In this document: positions 18,977 through 33,307 of the stretch, in pieces
Layout of the letters: every line of letters starts with the position of its first letter
Position numbering within the stretch: the stretch's first letter is position 1
Origin: Cellulosimicrobium cellulans
GTDB taxonomy: Bacteria; Actinomycetota; Actinomycetes; Actinomycetales; Cellulomonadaceae
Assembly: GCF_006539945.1 (NCBI RefSeq)
Contig: NZ_BJNZ01000002.1
Span: forward strand, 1 to 64,000
Direction of reading: 5' to 3'
Length of the DNA: 64,000 nucleotides
Notes under the pieces: model-generated
Told to the model about the DNA's origin: nothing
The model's input: only the letters and a program-made list of their open reading frames with translations
Database searches by the model: none
Position numbers and translations under genes: made by a program

Positions 18977-19002
18977 GTCCGGCCTCCTCGCCGGGCCCGG
19001 AC
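18977..19002. terminator. Short hairpin between convergent genes
   Basis: GTCCGG (18977-18982) and CCGGAC (18997-19002) form a six-base stem in the 40-base gap between the methyltransferase and the convergent rbpA. It may serve both transcripts; the short stem and absence of T-runs keep confidence low. Confidence 0.4.
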
Positions 19003-19004
19003 GG

Positions 19005-19352
19005 TCAGCGACCGCGGCGGGCCCGCAGCGCGGCGAGCGCCTCGTCGAGGATCGCGACGCCGTCCTCGTCGCTGCGCCGCTCCTTCACGTACGCGAGGTG
19101 CGTCTTGTACGGCTCGTTGCGCGACGGCGTCGGCGGGTGCTCCCGGTCCTGCCCGGCGGGGAACCCGCACCGTGGGCAGTCCCAGGTCTCGGGCGCCTCG
19201 ATCTCCGCCTCCGAGGAAAAGCTGGGCCGCGTCTCGTGGCCGTTCGCGCACCAGTAGGACACCCAGAAGCGCGGTGCGATCTCGCCGCGCTCGGACTCCC
19301 CGAGCGGTCCCGCCCCGACGCGCGACCCGCGGATCGCGTTACCACCTGCCAC
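19005..19352 (-). CDS. rbpA: RNA polymerase-binding protein RbpA
   Basis: RbpA is an actinobacteria-specific transcription factor that binds the principal sigma factor and stabilises the open complex. The 115-residue protein has the N-terminal GGNAIRGSRVGAG tail, a central domain with Cys/His ligands (WCANGH and WDCPRCG), so it is of the zinc-binding type, and the C-terminal sigma-interaction helix THLAYVKERR followed by DEALAALRARR. GTG was chosen because homologues start at this point and GGGGGAGAG lies 3 to 5 bases upstream. Confidence 0.93.
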   Translation of the reverse strand: MAGGNAIRGSRVGAGPLGESERGEIAPRFWVSYWCANGHETRPSFSSEAEIEAPETWDCPRCGFPAGQDREHPPTPSRNEPYKTHLAYVKERRSDEDGVAILDEALAALRARRGR

Positions 19353-19482
19353 GTGCTCTCCCCCGTCCGTGCCGTCGTCGGCACTCGATCCTGCCCGTAC
19401 CGCGCCGTCCGGCGCGGCTGCCCCCTGCCGACTCCTCAAGCCCTGCTCGACCGCGTGACGCCCCGTGCGGGACGCCTGCGGG

Positions 19483-19725
19483 TCAGCTCACCTTCTGGAG
19501 GAGCCCCAGGAGCACGATGACGACAGCCCAGACGAGAGCGAACGCCACGGTGATCCGGTTGAGGTTGCGCTCGGCGACGCCGGAGCTGCCCACCGAGCTC
19601 GAGATCCCGCCGCCGAACATGTCGGAGAGGCCGCCGCCCTTGCCCTTGTGCATGAGCACGAGCAGGGTGAGGAAGCCGCTGGTGAGGACCAGCAGGATCT
19701 GGAGGATGATGCGCAGCACGTCCAC
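19483..19725 (-). CDS. secG: Preprotein translocase subunit SecG
   Basis: SecG is the small membrane subunit of the SecYEG channel. The 80-residue protein has two hydrophobic helices separated by the family signature HKGKGGGLSDMFGGG. The start is not the longest possible: the GTG at 19725 has AAGGA 7 bases upstream and gives the normal 75-80 residue length, whereas the upstream GTG at 19779 would add 18 polar residues. Location beside the gap-pgk-tpiA operon and rbpA is typical for the phylum. Confidence 0.93.
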   Translation of the reverse strand: MDVLRIILQILLVLTSGFLTLLVLMHKGKGGGLSDMFGGGISSSVGSSGVAERNLNRITVAFALVWAVVIVLLGLLQKVS

Positions 19726-19878
19726 GAGTACGTCCTTGAGGCTCAGGGCCGTCCCGACCGATGTCGAGTGCGACCGCACGGTTGTCGTGCGCAGGCGTGA
19801 CCTGCCGCACAGGGGACAAGAGTAGGCGACGGGAGGCCGCTGCGGCCAACCCCGGTCGCCGTCGTCTCACGTCAGCGA

Positions 19879-19913
19879 CCGACGGCCCCGGGATCCGCTC
19901 CCGGGGCCATCGG
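19879..19913 (-). terminator. Terminator of the gap-pgk-tpiA operon
   Basis: A 15-base stem with one mismatch (19879-19893 with 19899-19913, 5-base loop) stands 20 bases past the tpiA stop on the minus strand, separating the glycolytic operon from secG. Confidence 0.75.
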
Positions 19914-19932
19914 TGCGAGGGTCTCGCGGAGG

Positions 19933-20730
19933 TCAGGCCCCGGTCGCGTGCGACTGGTAGCGCGCGATCTTCGCGAACTCCTCGGGGTCGAGGCTGGCGC
20001 CACCGACGAGCGCGCCGTCGACGTCGGGCTGCGCCATGATCGCGGCGACGTTGGACGACTTCACCGAGCCGCCGTACAGGATGCGCGTCGCGTCCGCGAG
20101 GTCCGCGTCGTACAGGTCGCCCAGGGCGCCGCGGATCGCACCGCAGACCTCCTGCGCGTCCTCCGGCGTCGCGACCTCGCCCGTGCCGATGGCCCAGACG
20201 GGCTCGTACGCGATGACGAGCGTCGCGAGCTGGGCGGCGGGGATGCCCGCGAGGGCGCCCTCGACCTGGGCGAGGGTGTAGGAGATCTGCTCGCCGGCCT
20301 TGCGGACGTCCAGGCCCTCGCCCACGCACAGGATCGGGGCGACGCCCTGACCCACGGCGGCGACGATCTTCTCGTTGACCTGCGCGTCCGTCTCGCCGTG
20401 GTACTGGCGGCGCTCGGAGTGGCCGATCGCGACGTAGCTCACGCCGAGCTTGGCGAGCATCGTCGCCGAGATCTCGCCCGTGTACGCGCCCTCGGCGTGC
20501 GCCGAGACGTCCTGTGCGCCGTACTTGAGCTCGAGCTTGTCCGCGTCGACGAGCGTCTGCACCGACCGGAGGTCGGTGAAGGGCGGCAGCACGGCGACCT
20601 CGACGGCCGCGTAGTCGTGCTTCGCGTCCTTGAGGGTCCACGCGAGCTTCTGCACGGTGTGCGTCGCCTGGTGGTGGTCCAGGTTCATCTTCCAGTTGCC
20701 CGCCATGAGCGGGGTACGGCTGTTCGCCAC
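19933..20730 (-). CDS. tpiA: Triosephosphate isomerase
   Basis: TpiA interconverts dihydroxyacetone phosphate and glyceraldehyde 3-phosphate. The 265-residue barrel enzyme has the catalytic Lys in AGNWKMN, the electrophilic His in AIGHSERR, the catalytic Glu in [11 protein letters not shown] and the phosphate-binding YGGSVK. Start is GTG with AGAAGGA just upstream. It is the third gene of gap-pgk-tpiA; a hairpin lies between pgk and tpiA. Confidence 0.97.
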   Translation of the reverse strand: MANSRTPLMAGNWKMNLDHHQATHTVQKLAWTLKDAKHDYAAVEVAVLPPFTDLRSVQTLVDADKLELKYGAQDVSAHAEGAYTGEISATMLAKLGVSYVAIGHSERRQYHGETDAQVNEKIVAAVGQGVAPILCVGEGLDVRKAGEQISYTLAQVEGALAGIPAAQLATLVIAYEPVWAIGTGEVATPEDAQEVCGAIRGALGDLYDADLADATRILYGGSVKSSNVAAIMAQPDVDGALVGGASLDPEEFAKIARYQSHATGA

Positions 20731-20755
20731 GGTCCTTCTTCTCTCTGTGGGGGTC

Positions 20756-20791
20756 GCACCGCCCGCGCGCACGGCGTGCCGCGGGCGGTGC
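20756..20791 (-). repeat. Intercistronic hairpin between pgk and tpiA
   Basis: GCACCGCCCGCG (20756-20767) pairs perfectly with 20780-20791 over a 12-base loop, 26 bases before the tpiA start. Such a strong hairpin inside an operon may mark an attenuator or a processing site that sets unequal levels of the glycolytic enzymes. Confidence 0.6.
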
Positions 20792-20815
20792 GTGAGGATG
20801 GTTCGGGAGGGGCGC

Positions 20816-22015
20816 TCAGCCCTCGAGGACGGAGATCCCCGGGAGGTCCTTGCCCTCGAGGAACTCGAGGCTCGCGCCACCACCGGTCGAGATGTGGCTG
20901 AAGCCGGCCTCGTCGAAGCCGAGGATGCGGACCGCGGCGGCCGAGTCGCCGCCACCCACGATCGTGAACGCGCCGTTCGCGGTCGCGTCGACGAGCGCCT
21001 GGGCCACGGCACGCGTGCCGCCCGAGAACGCCTCGAACTCGAACACGCCCGCGGGGCCGTTCCACACGACCGTCTTCGCGTCGACGATCTTGCTCGCGAA
21101 GAGCTGCGCCGACTCGGGGCCGATGTCGAGACCGATCTTGTCGGCCGGGATCGCGTCCGCGGCGACGACCTCGTGCGGAGAGTCGGCGGCGAACGCGTCG
21201 GCGACCACGATGTCGGTCGGCAGGACGATCTCGACGCCGTTCTTCTCGGCGTCCGCGAGGTAGCCCTTGACGGTGTCGATCTGGTCCTCCTCGAGGAGGG
21301 ACTTGCCGACGCCGTAGCCCTTGGCGGCGAGGAACGTGAACACCATGCCGCCGCCGATGAGCAGGCGGTCCGCCTTGGTGAGCAGGTTCGCGATGACGCC
21401 GAGCTTGTCCGAGACCTTCGACCCGCCGAGCACGACCGCGTACGGGCGCGCGGGGTCCTCGGTCGCCTTGCGCAGGGAGTCGACCTCCTTGAGGACGAGC
21501 TCGCCGACCGCGGAGGGAAGCACCTGCGCGACGTCGTAGACCGAGGCCTGCTTGCGGTGCACGACGCCGAAGCCGTCGGAGACGAACACGTCCGCGAGCT
21601 GCGCGAGGTCGTGCGCGAGCGACTGGCGCTCCGCGTCGTCCTTGGAGGTCTCGCGCGCGTCGAAGCGGATGTTCTCCAGGAGCGCGACCTCACCCTCGCC
21701 GAGCGCGGCCACGGTCTCGCGCGCCGAGTCGCCGACGACGTCCTGCGCGAGGTGGACCGGCACGCCGAGCAGCTCGCCGAGGCGTGCCGCCACGGGCGCG
21801 AGCGAGTACTTCGCGTCGGGCTCGCCCTTGGGGCGGCCCAGGTGCGCGGTGACGATCACCTTCGCGCCCGCGTCGGTGAGCTTCTTCAGCGTCGGGAGCG
21901 CGGCGCGGATGCGGCCGTCGTCCGTGATGGTCGTCCCGTCGAGCGGGACGTTGAAGTCGGAGCGGACGAGGACGCGCTTGCCGCGCAGGTCGCCCAGGGA
22001 GTCGATGGTGTTCAT
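20816..22015 (-). CDS. pgk: Phosphoglycerate kinase
   Basis: Pgk makes ATP from 1,3-bisphosphoglycerate. The 399-residue protein carries the N-terminal [13 protein letters not shown] signature, the substrate-binding HLGRPKG, the [16 protein letters not shown] region and the nucleotide-binding GGGDSAAAV near the C-terminus. The ATG has TAGGAG about 6 bases upstream. It is the middle gene of the gap-pgk-tpiA operon and is flanked on both sides by long intercistronic hairpins. Confidence 0.97.
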   Translation of the reverse strand: MNTIDSLGDLRGKRVLVRSDFNVPLDGTTITDDGRIRAALPTLKKLTDAGAKVIVTAHLGRPKGEPDAKYSLAPVAARLGELLGVPVHLAQDVVGDSARETVAALGEGEVALLENIRFDARETSKDDAERQSLAHDLAQLADVFVSDGFGVVHRKQASVYDVAQVLPSAVGELVLKEVDSLRKATEDPARPYAVVLGGSKVSDKLGVIANLLTKADRLLIGGGMVFTFLAAKGYGVGKSLLEEDQIDTVKGYLADAEKNGVEIVLPTDIVVADAFAADSPHEVVAADAIPADKIGLDIGPESAQLFASKIVDAKTVVWNGPAGVFEFEAFSGGTRAVAQALVDATANGAFTIVGGGDSAAAVRILGFDEAGFSHISTGGGASLEFLEGKDLPGISVLEG

Positions 22016-22086
22016 GCGGTCTCCTACGGTTCGGTCGCCGTCGTACGGGGCGCCTGCCGAGGACCGGCCGGGCCCGCACATGAGGA

Positions 22087-22133
22087 CGTCCGCGTGCGCG
22101 TCACCGGGCGGTGCCGGGACGCGCACGCGGACG
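22087..22133 (-). repeat. Intercistronic hairpin between gap and pgk
   Basis: CGTCCGCGTGCGCGT (22087-22101) is perfectly complementary to 22119-22133, a 15-base-pair stem with a 17-base loop, 40 bases after the gap stop. Together with the pgk-tpiA hairpin it suggests graded expression along the operon. Confidence 0.65.
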
Positions 22134-22173
22134 CATGGTTGCTACGCAGGGTCGTGCTGCGTCAGCAGGTGGC

Positions 22174-23507
<1,334 letters not shown>

Positions 23508-24488
23508 TCAGAGGTCGAGCAGCTCCGGGCTCAGGCCCGCCTCGGTGTCGGGGATGCCGAGCTCGGCCGCGCGCTTGTCCGCCGTCGACAGCAGGCGCCG
23601 GATGCGGCCCGCGACCGCGTCCTTGGTCAGCGGCGGGTCTGCGAGCTGCCCCAGCTCCTCCAGCGAGGCCTGCTTGTGGGCGAGCCGGAGCTCGCCGGCC
23701 TCGCGCAGGTGGTCGGGCAGGTCCGGGCCGAGGATCTCGAAGGCCCGCTCGACGCGCGCCCCCGCCGCGACGGCGGCCCGGGCCGAGCGGCGCAGGTTCG
23801 CGTCGTCGAAGTTCGCCAGCCGGTTCGCGGTCCCGCGCACCTCGCGCCGGGCGCGTCGCTCCTCCCAGACCAGGACCGCCTCGTGCGCGCCCAGGCGCGT
23901 GAGGAGCGCGCTGATCGCATCCCCGTCCCGGATCACGACGCGGTCGACCCCGCGCACCTCGCGCGACTTCGCGGAGACACCCAGGCGGCGGGCCGCGCCG
24001 ACCAGGGCGAGCGCAGCCTCCGGACCGGGGCAGGTGATCTCGAGCGCCGACGACCGGCCCGGCTCGGTGAGCGACCCGTGCGCCAGGAACGCGCCGCGCC
24101 ACGCCGCCTCGGCCTCCTCCACCCCGCCGGAGACGACCTGCGGCGGGAGCCCTCGCACGGGCCGCCCGCGCTGGTCCAGGAGGCCCGTCTGGCGGGCCAG
24201 CGACTCGCCGTCGCGCACGACGCGCACGACGTACCGGCTGCTCTTGCGCAGCCCGCCCGCCGACACCACGATCAGCTCGCTGGTGTGCCCGTAGACGTCC
24301 GCGATGGTCTCGCGCAGGCGGCGCGCCGCGATCGCGGTGTCGAGCTCGGCCTCGATGACGACGCGGCCCGAGATGAGGTGCAGCCCGCCCGAGAAGCGGA
24401 GCATCGCCGAGACCTCCGCCTTGCGGCACGAGGTCTTGTCCACCCGCAGTCGAGCCAGCTCGTCCTTCACCTGTGCCGTGAGCGCCAT
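23508..24488 (-). CDS. whiA: WhiA-family transcription factor
   Basis: WhiA couples an inactive LAGLIDADG homing-endonuclease-like domain to a C-terminal helix-turn-helix. It is a sporulation and cell-division regulator in Streptomyces and is conserved in non-sporulating Gram-positives. Recognisable segments are [57 protein letters not shown], and the helix region [21 protein letters not shown]. The ATG at 24488 has AGGA 8 to 9 bases upstream; an ATG three codons earlier would be too close to it. It follows yvcK, the standard rapZ-yvcK-whiA order. Confidence 0.96.
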   Translation of the reverse strand: MALTAQVKDELARLRVDKTSCRKAEVSAMLRFSGGLHLISGRVVIEAELDTAIAARRLRETIADVYGHTSELIVVSAGGLRKSSRYVVRVVRDGESLARQTGLLDQRGRPVRGLPPQVVSGGVEEAEAAWRGAFLAHGSLTEPGRSSALEITCPGPEAALALVGAARRLGVSAKSREVRGVDRVVIRDGDAISALLTRLGAHEAVLVWEERRARREVRGTANRLANFDDANLRRSARAAVAAGARVERAFEILGPDLPDHLREAGELRLAHKQASLEELGQLADPPLTKDAVAGRIRRLLSTADKRAAELGIPDTEAGLSPELLDL

Positions 24489-24572
24489 GCGGGACATCCT
24501 GCCACCGATGCCGTGGCGTCGCGGCGGCGGACCGGGCGCCCGCGGGCCGTCGGGGGCCCGCGTCCGGCAGGC

Positions 24573-25538
24573 TCAGCGCGCGGGCGAGCCGACGTCGCCG
24601 AGGAAGTCGTCGAACACGTCCCGGTACGCCGCCGCCAGGCGCAGCGCGTCGTGCCGCGGGGTGCCGTCCCCGCGTCGCACCTGCCGCAGGAGGAGGCGCG
24701 CACCCATGCGTGCGGACGCCTCCGCGAGCTGCTCCGTGTCCTCGACCGCGGACGGGTCCGCGACGACGGCGTCGATCCGGAGACCGGGCGCGTGCTTGTG
24801 CAGCGCCTCGAGGTGGTCCGTCGCCGACAGCCCGTAGGTCTCCCCCGTCTCGCTCGACAGGTTGAGCGTCACGCAGCGGCGCGCGGAGGTCTCGTGCAGG
24901 GCGCGCGCGAGGTCGGGCACGAGCAGGTGGGGCATCACCGAGGAGAACCACGATCCCGGGCCGAGCACGACCCAGTCCGCCTCCTCGACGGCCTGCACCG
25001 CCTCCGCGCACGCGGGCGGGTCCGCCGGCACGAGCCGGAGCTGCTCGATGCGGCCGTGCGTGACGGCCACGTGGCTCTGCCCGACGACGGTCTCCAGATG
25101 GTCCCCGGTCCGCACGTCGGCCTCGATCCCGAGCGGCACCGACGCCATGGGCAGCACGCGCCCGCGGGCGCCGAGGAGCTTGCCCACCCAGTCGAGACCG
25201 GCGACCGGGTCGTCGAGCAGCTCCCACAGCGCGACGATGAGCAGGTTGCCCACCGCGTGGTTGTCGAGGTCCCCCTCCGACGTGAACCGGTGCTGGAGGA
25301 GCGCGCTCCACGTGCGGCCCCACTCCGAGTCGTCGCACAGGGCCGCGAGCGCCATGCGCAGGTCCCCCGGGGGCAGGACGCCGAGCTCGGTGCGCAGGCG
25401 ACCGGACGACCCGCCGTCGTCGGCCACGGTCACGACGGCGGTCAGCCGGTCGGACATGAGGCGCAGCGCGGAAAGGCTCGCGGACAGGCCGTGGCCGCCG
25501 CCCAGGGCGACGACGGCAGGGTTGCGCTGGGCGACCAC
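24573..25538 (-). CDS. yvcK: Gluconeogenesis factor YvcK (CofD-like)
   Basis: YvcK is a UDP-sugar-binding protein of the CofD-like fold, linked to growth on gluconeogenic carbon sources and to cell-wall synthesis in Bacillus and mycobacteria (CuvA). The roughly 321-residue sequence has the N-terminal VVALGGGHGLSASLSALR motif, TVADDGGSSGRLR, and DNHAVGNLLIVALWE. I chose the GTG at 25538 because AAGGAG stands 5 bases upstream; the GTG at 25544 overlaps the rapZ stop but is too close to that site. Neighbours rapZ and whiA are the conserved ones. Confidence 0.93.
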   Translation of the reverse strand: MVAQRNPAVVALGGGHGLSASLSALRLMSDRLTAVVTVADDGGSSGRLRTELGVLPPGDLRMALAALCDDSEWGRTWSALLQHRFTSEGDLDNHAVGNLLIVALWELLDDPVAGLDWVGKLLGARGRVLPMASVPLGIEADVRTGDHLETVVGQSHVAVTHGRIEQLRLVPADPPACAEAVQAVEEADWVVLGPGSWFSSVMPHLLVPDLARALHETSARRCVTLNLSSETGETYGLSATDHLEALHKHAPGLRIDAVVADPSAVEDTEQLAEASARMGARLLLRQVRRGDGTPRHDALRLAAAYRDVFDDFLGDVGSPAR

Positions 25539-25540
25539 GG

Positions 25541-26527
25541 TCACTCCTTGCCGAGGTCGCGTGCGGTGACGATGACGCGCTGGCCCTGCGCGCGCAGGCG
25601 CGCGGCGATCGCCTCGCTGATCGCGACGGAACGATGCTTGCCCCCGGTGCAGCCCACGGCGATCGTCACGTAGCGCTTCTCCTCGCCCAGGTAGCCGGCC
25701 AGGACCGGCTCGAGCGCGTTCACGTAGCGGTCGACGAACTCGAGCGCGCCGGGTCGCCCGAGCACGTAGTCCCGCACCGGGGCGTCCCGCCCGGTGAGGT
25801 GACGCAGCTCGGTGATCCAGTACGGGTTCGCGAGGAACCGCACGTCGACCACGTGGTCGGCGTCGAGCGGCAGCCCGTACTTGAACCCGAACGAGACGAC
25901 GTTGATCCGCAGCGTCTCGGGCGTCCCGTCCGCCACGGCGGCACGGACCTCGCGCGCGAGGTCGTGCACCGTGAGCTCGGACGTGTCGATGACGACGTCG
26001 GAGCGCTCCTCGAGGCTCGCGAGCAGACGTCGCTCCTCGGCCAGGCCGTCGAGGATGCGCCCCTCCCCCTGGAGCGGGTGCGGGCGCCGGACCTGCTCGT
26101 ACCGGCGCACGAGCACCTCGTCGGACGCGTCGAGGAACAGGATCCGGTAGAAGACCCCGCTCTGGCGGAGGTGGTCGAGCACCTCGACGAGGTCGGTGAA
26201 GAACTCGCGTCCGCGCACGTCGACGACCGCCGCGATGCGCTCGAGCGTCGAGCCGGACCGGGTCATGAGGTCCACGAGCGGGACGATCATGCGCGGCGGC
26301 AGGTTGTCGACGACGTACCAGTCGAGGTCCTCCAGGACCGCAGCCGCGCGGGTGCGGCCGGCGCCCGACATGCCCGTGATGATGAGCACCTCGGCCTCGC
26401 TCGGCTCGGGGGCGTGGGTCGCGGCCTCGATCGCGGGGATGCCGCTGGGGACGGTGGTCGGGGAGGGCTCGGGCACGCGGGCGGGCTGGCCCTGCGGGCT
26501 GAGGTCCGGGGTCGGCTCCGAGGTCAT
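25541..26527 (-). CDS. rapZ: RNase adapter/nucleotide-binding protein RapZ
   Basis: RapZ (YvcJ) is a P-loop protein. In E. coli it controls GlcN6P synthesis by delivering an sRNA to RNase E; the role in actinobacteria is not established. An N-terminal Pro/Ser-rich tail precedes the P-loop ITGMSGAGRT, then WYVVDNLPP, the RRYEQVRRPHPL segment, and the C-terminal GCTGGKHRSV basic domain. The ATG at 26527 gives a normal product; a GTG at 26551 that overlaps the uvrC stop would add eight residues and cannot be excluded. Confidence 0.92.
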   Translation of the reverse strand: MTSEPTPDLSPQGQPARVPEPSPTTVPSGIPAIEAATHAPEPSEAEVLIITGMSGAGRTRAAAVLEDLDWYVVDNLPPRMIVPLVDLMTRSGSTLERIAAVVDVRGREFFTDLVEVLDHLRQSGVFYRILFLDASDEVLVRRYEQVRRPHPLQGEGRILDGLAEERRLLASLEERSDVVIDTSELTVHDLAREVRAAVADGTPETLRINVVSFGFKYGLPLDADHVVDVRFLANPYWITELRHLTGRDAPVRDYVLGRPGALEFVDRYVNALEPVLAGYLGEEKRYVTIAVGCTGGKHRSVAISEAIAARLRAQGQRVIVTARDLGKE

Positions 26528-26547
26528 GGCACCAGCATGCCAGCCGC

Positions 26548-28740
26548 TCACGCCCGGGCCGTGGCCCCGTCACGCACCGGAGTGTCCCCGGCGCGCTCGG
26601 GCATGCCCTCCGGGCGCGGGGCGCCGTCGTCGGGCGCCGGCCCCTCGGGCGCCGGCCCCTCGGGGGCCGCGCCCGGGGACGGCTCGGCACCTCCGCCGAG
26701 GGCGGCGACCACCGCGCGCGCCGTGCGCTCGCCCATGCCCCGCACGGTCGCGATCTCCTCGACGCTCGCCGCGCGCAGGCGCTTGAGCGAGCCGAAGTGC
26801 TTGAGGAGCGCGGTGCGACGCGCCGGACCGAGGCCCGGTACGTCGTCGAGCGCGGACGCGGTCATGCCCTTGCTGCGCTGCTTGCGGTGCTGGGCGATGG
26901 CGAACCGGTGCGCCTCGTCGCGCACGCGCTGGAGCAGGTAGAGACCCTCCGACGAGCGCTGGAGGATCACCGGGTAGTCGTCCCCCGGGACCCACACCTC
27001 CTCGAGGCGCTTGGCGAGGCCGCACAGCGCGACGTCGTCGATCCCGAGGTCGGCCAGAGCCCGGGCGGCAGCTGCGACCTGCGGGGGGCCGCCGTCGACC
27101 ACGACGAGGTTCGGCGGGTAGGCGAACCGCGCTCGCTTGTCCACGGGGGCGTCGGCGTCGACCTCGCCGCTGCGCGGCACGTACCCCGCCGCCTCCGCGG
27201 CCCGCTCCGCCCGGCGGCCCGCGGCATCGGATCCGGTCGCGACGTCGTCGGCCTCGAGGTCCAGCTCGACCTCGCCCGAGCGCGAGCGGTCGGACAGGTA
27301 TCGCTTGAACCGGCGCGTGATGACCTCGTACATCGCGGCGGTGTCGTCCGCGGCCCCGTCGCCGTCGGGCCCGCGCACGGTGAAGTGGCGGTACTCGCTC
27401 TTGCGCGCGAGCCCGTCCTCGAACACGACCATCGACGCGACCTGGTAGGTGCCCTGGTTGTGCGAGACGTCGTAGCACTCGATCCGCAGCGGGGCGGTGT
27501 CGAGGTCGAGGGCCTCCTGGATCTCGCGCAGCGCCTGGCTACGTGTCGTGAGGTCGCCCGCACGGCGCGTGCGGTGCAGGGCGAGAGCGTGCTCCGCGTT
27601 CGCCCGCACGGTCGCTGCGAGCTCCTTCTTGTCGCCGCGCTGCGGCACGCGGACGTCGACGCGAGCGCCGCGCAGCCCCGAGAGCCAGGTCGTGACCTGC
27701 TCGGTGTCCGGCGGCAGGACGGGGACGAGCACCTCGCGCGGGACCACGTCGCGCGCGCCGGCCCGGCCCTGACCGGTCCCCGGGTCGGCCGCCGCGGCCT
27801 CCTCGGCCGCACCGTAGACCTGCTGGAGCAGGTGCTCGACCAGCTCCGCGTCGGTCACGTCCTCGACCTTCTCGACGATCCAGCCGCGCTGACCGCGGAT
27901 CCGCCCGCCACGCACGTGGAACACCTGGACGGCCGCCTCGAGCTCGTCGCCGACGAGCGCGAACACGTCGGCGTCGGTGCCGTCGCCGAGCACCACCGCG
28001 TTCTTCTCGGTCGCGCGCTGGAGGGCGACGATGTCGTCGCGCAGGCGCGCCGCGGCCTCGTACTCCATCGCTGCGGCGGCCTCGTTCATCTTGCGCTCGA
28101 GCCGGCGGACGAACCGCTGCGTGTCGCCCGCCATGAAGTCGCAGAAGTCCTCGGCGAGAGCCTTGTGGTCCTCGGGCGTGATGCGCCCGACGCACGGTGC
28201 CGAGCACTTGTCGATGTACCCCAGAAGGCAGGGGCGGCCCGTCTGGTGGGCCCGCTTGAAGACGCCCGTCGAGCACGTGCGGACGGGGAACACGCGCAGG
28301 AGGAGGTCGAGCGTCTCGCGGATCGCCCACGCGTGCCCGTAGGGCCCGAAGTACCGGGTGCCGGGCCGCTTGGCGCCCCGCATCACCTGGGCGCGGGGGA
28401 ACTCCTCCCCCATCGTCACCGCGAGGTAGGGGTAGGACTTGTCGTCGCGGTACTTGACGTTGAACCGCGGGTCGAACTCCTTGATCCAGGAGTACTCGAG
28501 CGCGAGCGCCTCGACCTCGGTGCCGACGACGGTCCACTCGACGGATGCCGCGGTCGTCACCATCGTCTGCGTGCGGTGGTGCAGGTTCGCGACGTCCTGG
28601 AAGTAGTTCGACAGGCGAGCACGCAGGTTCTTGGCCTTGCCGACGTAGATCACGCGCCCGTGGTCGTCGCGGAACCGGTAGACGCCTGGCGAGGTGGGGA
28701 TCTCCCCCGGCGCCGGGCGGTACGTCGCGGGATCAGCCAT
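26548..28740 (-). CDS. uvrC: Excinuclease ABC subunit C
   Basis: UvrC makes the dual incisions in nucleotide excision repair. The 730-residue protein has the N-terminal GIY-YIG nuclease domain ([20 protein letters not shown]), a Cys cluster near 155-190, the UVR domain that binds UvrB, the RNase H-like nuclease half ([12 protein letters not shown] and VVDGGPPQ) and C-terminal helix-hairpin-helix motifs ([16 protein letters not shown]). A Pro/Gly/Ala-rich tail of about 50 residues with [12 protein letters not shown] repeats extends beyond the usual end. It leads the uvrC-rapZ-yvcK-whiA string. Confidence 0.97.
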   Translation of the reverse strand: MADPATYRPAPGEIPTSPGVYRFRDDHGRVIYVGKAKNLRARLSNYFQDVANLHHRTQTMVTTAASVEWTVVGTEVEALALEYSWIKEFDPRFNVKYRDDKSYPYLAVTMGEEFPRAQVMRGAKRPGTRYFGPYGHAWAIRETLDLLLRVFPVRTCSTGVFKRAHQTGRPCLLGYIDKCSAPCVGRITPEDHKALAEDFCDFMAGDTQRFVRRLERKMNEAAAAMEYEAAARLRDDIVALQRATEKNAVVLGDGTDADVFALVGDELEAAVQVFHVRGGRIRGQRGWIVEKVEDVTDAELVEHLLQQVYGAAEEAAAADPGTGQGRAGARDVVPREVLVPVLPPDTEQVTTWLSGLRGARVDVRVPQRGDKKELAATVRANAEHALALHRTRRAGDLTTRSQALREIQEALDLDTAPLRIECYDVSHNQGTYQVASMVVFEDGLARKSEYRHFTVRGPDGDGAADDTAAMYEVITRRFKRYLSDRSRSGEVELDLEADDVATGSDAAGRRAERAAEAAGYVPRSGEVDADAPVDKRARFAYPPNLVVVDGGPPQVAAAARALADLGIDDVALCGLAKRLEEVWVPGDDYPVILQRSSEGLYLLQRVRDEAHRFAIAQHRKQRSKGMTASALDDVPGLGPARRTALLKHFGSLKRLRAASVEEIATVRGMGERTARAVVAALGGGAEPSPGAAPEGPAPEGPAPDDGAPRPEGMPERAGDTPVRDGATARA

Positions 28741-28856
28741 GTTCTCCAGCCTAGGTCAGGCCACCGACGGTCCGGTGGCAGGGGACGTGCGAGGGCCGCG
28801 GCGGCCTCGGCCAAGACGTGGTGTGACCTGCACCACCGCCCGCTAGGGTGGCCGCC

Positions 28857-29342
28857 ATGAGCGCACACCACGGGTATGCCGCCACGGTCCGCTGGACGGG
28901 CGCGGGCGACAGGGGCACCGCCTCCTACACGGCCTACGGCCGGGACCACGACGTGCTTCTCGAGGGGAGGCCGCCGCTGCCCGGGTCCGCGGACCCGGCG
29001 TTCCGGGGCGACCCGACGCGCTACAGCCCCGAGGAGCTGTTCGTCGTGAGCCTCTCGCAGTGCCACATGCTGTGGTTCCTCCACGTCGCCGCGGCGGCGG
29101 GCGTCGTCGTGCGGGAGTACGTGGACGACGTCACCGGCACCATGCGCGTCGAGTCCGGCGGCGAGGGGCAGTTCACGGACGTCACGCTGCACCCCCGCGT
29201 CGTGGTCGACGACGGCCCGGGGACCGACGAGGAGTCGCTGGCCGCGCTCCACCAGCGCGCGCACGACCACTGCTTCATCGCGCGCTCGGTGAACTTCCGC
29301 GTGCTCGTCGAGCCTGCGCCCGCGCGGCGGGCGGCAGCCTGA
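28857..29342 (+). CDS. OsmC family protein
   Basis: A 161-residue OsmC/Ohr-fold protein; members reduce organic hydroperoxides with a reactive Cys pair. Both Cys are present, in LSQCHMLWFL (about 69) and HDHCFIARS (about 139), which supports peroxidase activity, with the family Glu-rich start NPEE-like segment seen as YSPEELFVVSL. AGGG lies 8 bases before the chosen ATG; an in-frame ATG three codons earlier is less well placed. It stands alone, divergent from uvrC and convergent with uvrA. Confidence 0.9.
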   Translation: MSAHHGYAATVRWTGAGDRGTASYTAYGRDHDVLLEGRPPLPGSADPAFRGDPTRYSPEELFVVSLSQCHMLWFLHVAAAAGVVVREYVDDVTGTMRVESGGEGQFTDVTLHPRVVVDDGPGTDEESLAALHQRAHDHCFIARSVNFRVLVEPAPARRAAA

Positions 29343-29393
29343 GCACTCCGTCCGTGGTCGGCGACGCGCCGGGGCTCCCCCGCCGGGTCGCGG

Positions 29394-32378
<2,985 letters not shown>

Positions 32379-32384
32379 CGCAGC

Positions 32385-32423
32385 ATCGTACGACCGACCA
32401 CCCACATTCGCACAGGTGTTCGA
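32385..32423 (-). promoter_or_regulatory. uvrA promoter with LexA/SOS box
   Basis: On the minus strand TCGAACACCTGTGCGA (32408-32423) matches the Gram-positive LexA site TCGAAC-N4-GTTCGA at 11 of 12 fixed positions. Its last six bases coincide with the -35 position (32408-32413), 17 bases from a TACGAT -10 (32385-32390) that sits 6 bases before the GTG. Binding of LexA here would block RNA polymerase, as expected for an SOS gene. Confidence 0.75.
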
Positions 32424-32507
32424 CGTCACCTTCGCGCGTCCTCCGACGAACGCTCACCGCGGGCGCACCCGTCCCCGACACGGTCCCCACCGCGGCGGAC
32501 TGACGGC

Positions 32508-33215
32508 ATGGTGTACACGGGACGGGTCGTCGTGGGAGGGCCGAGCGACGGGCGCCGCCTCGACGAGGTCGAGATCCGCAAGCTCGCCGTCGGGCCGCTC
32601 GCGAACGACGTCTACCTCCTCACCTGCCGGCGCACGGGTGCCCAGGTCCTGATCGACGCCGCGGACGCGCCCGACGACGTCCTCGCGCTCGTCCGCGAGG
32701 GGTCGCCGACCGCGCGTCTCGACGTCGTCGTCACGACGCACCGCCACACGGACCACCTGCGAGCGCTCGCCTCGATCGTCGCGGTCACCGGCGCGACGAC
32801 GGCCGTCGGCGACCCCGATGCCGACGCGGTCGCGGCTGCCGCGGACGTGCACGTCACCCGCCGTCTCCGTCACGGCGATGTCGTCCGCGCCGGCGACCTC
32901 GCGCTCGAGGTCGTGGCGCTGCGCGGCCACACGCCGGGATCCGTCGCGCTGGCCTACCGCGAACCGGACGTCGTCCACGAGCCCGAGGCGGCGGCGGGCC
33001 GGGTGCACCTCTTCACGGGCGACTCGCTGTTCCCGGGCGGCGTCGGGAACACCCAGCGCGACCCGTCCCGCTTCGAGCGGTTGCTCACGGACGTCACGGA
33101 GCGCGTCTTCGACCGGTTCGACGACGCGACCTGGATCTACCCCGGCCACGGCGCGGACACGACCCTCGGCGCCGAGCGCCCGCACCTCGACGAGTGGCGC
33201 GAGCGCGGCTGGTAG
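32508..33215 (+). CDS. MBL-fold metallo-hydrolase
   Basis: A 235-residue metallo-beta-lactamase fold protein of the glyoxalase II-like group. The metal-binding residues are visible: THRHTDHL (His 78, His 80, Asp 82, His 83), GHTPGS, FTGDSLF and YPGHG. The substrate is unknown; thioester or lactone hydrolysis is typical. No Shine-Dalgarno is seen; the 12 bases ending in the ATG (ACTGACGGCATG) recur exactly at the start of the next gene. It is divergent from uvrA. Confidence 0.9.
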   Translation: MVYTGRVVVGGPSDGRRLDEVEIRKLAVGPLANDVYLLTCRRTGAQVLIDAADAPDDVLALVREGSPTARLDVVVTTHRHTDHLRALASIVAVTGATTAVGDPDADAVAAAADVHVTRRLRHGDVVRAGDLALEVVALRGHTPGSVALAYREPDVVHEPEAAAGRVHLFTGDSLFPGGVGNTQRDPSRFERLLTDVTERVFDRFDDATWIYPGHGADTTLGAERPHLDEWRERGW

Positions 33216-33307
33216 CGGAGGGCGGACCAGCCCGGGACGGCACTGCGGTGACGACCGAGGCGCGGACCCGACCGCGGGCCGTCGCGCCGTCCTGGTTCAC
33301 TGACGGC

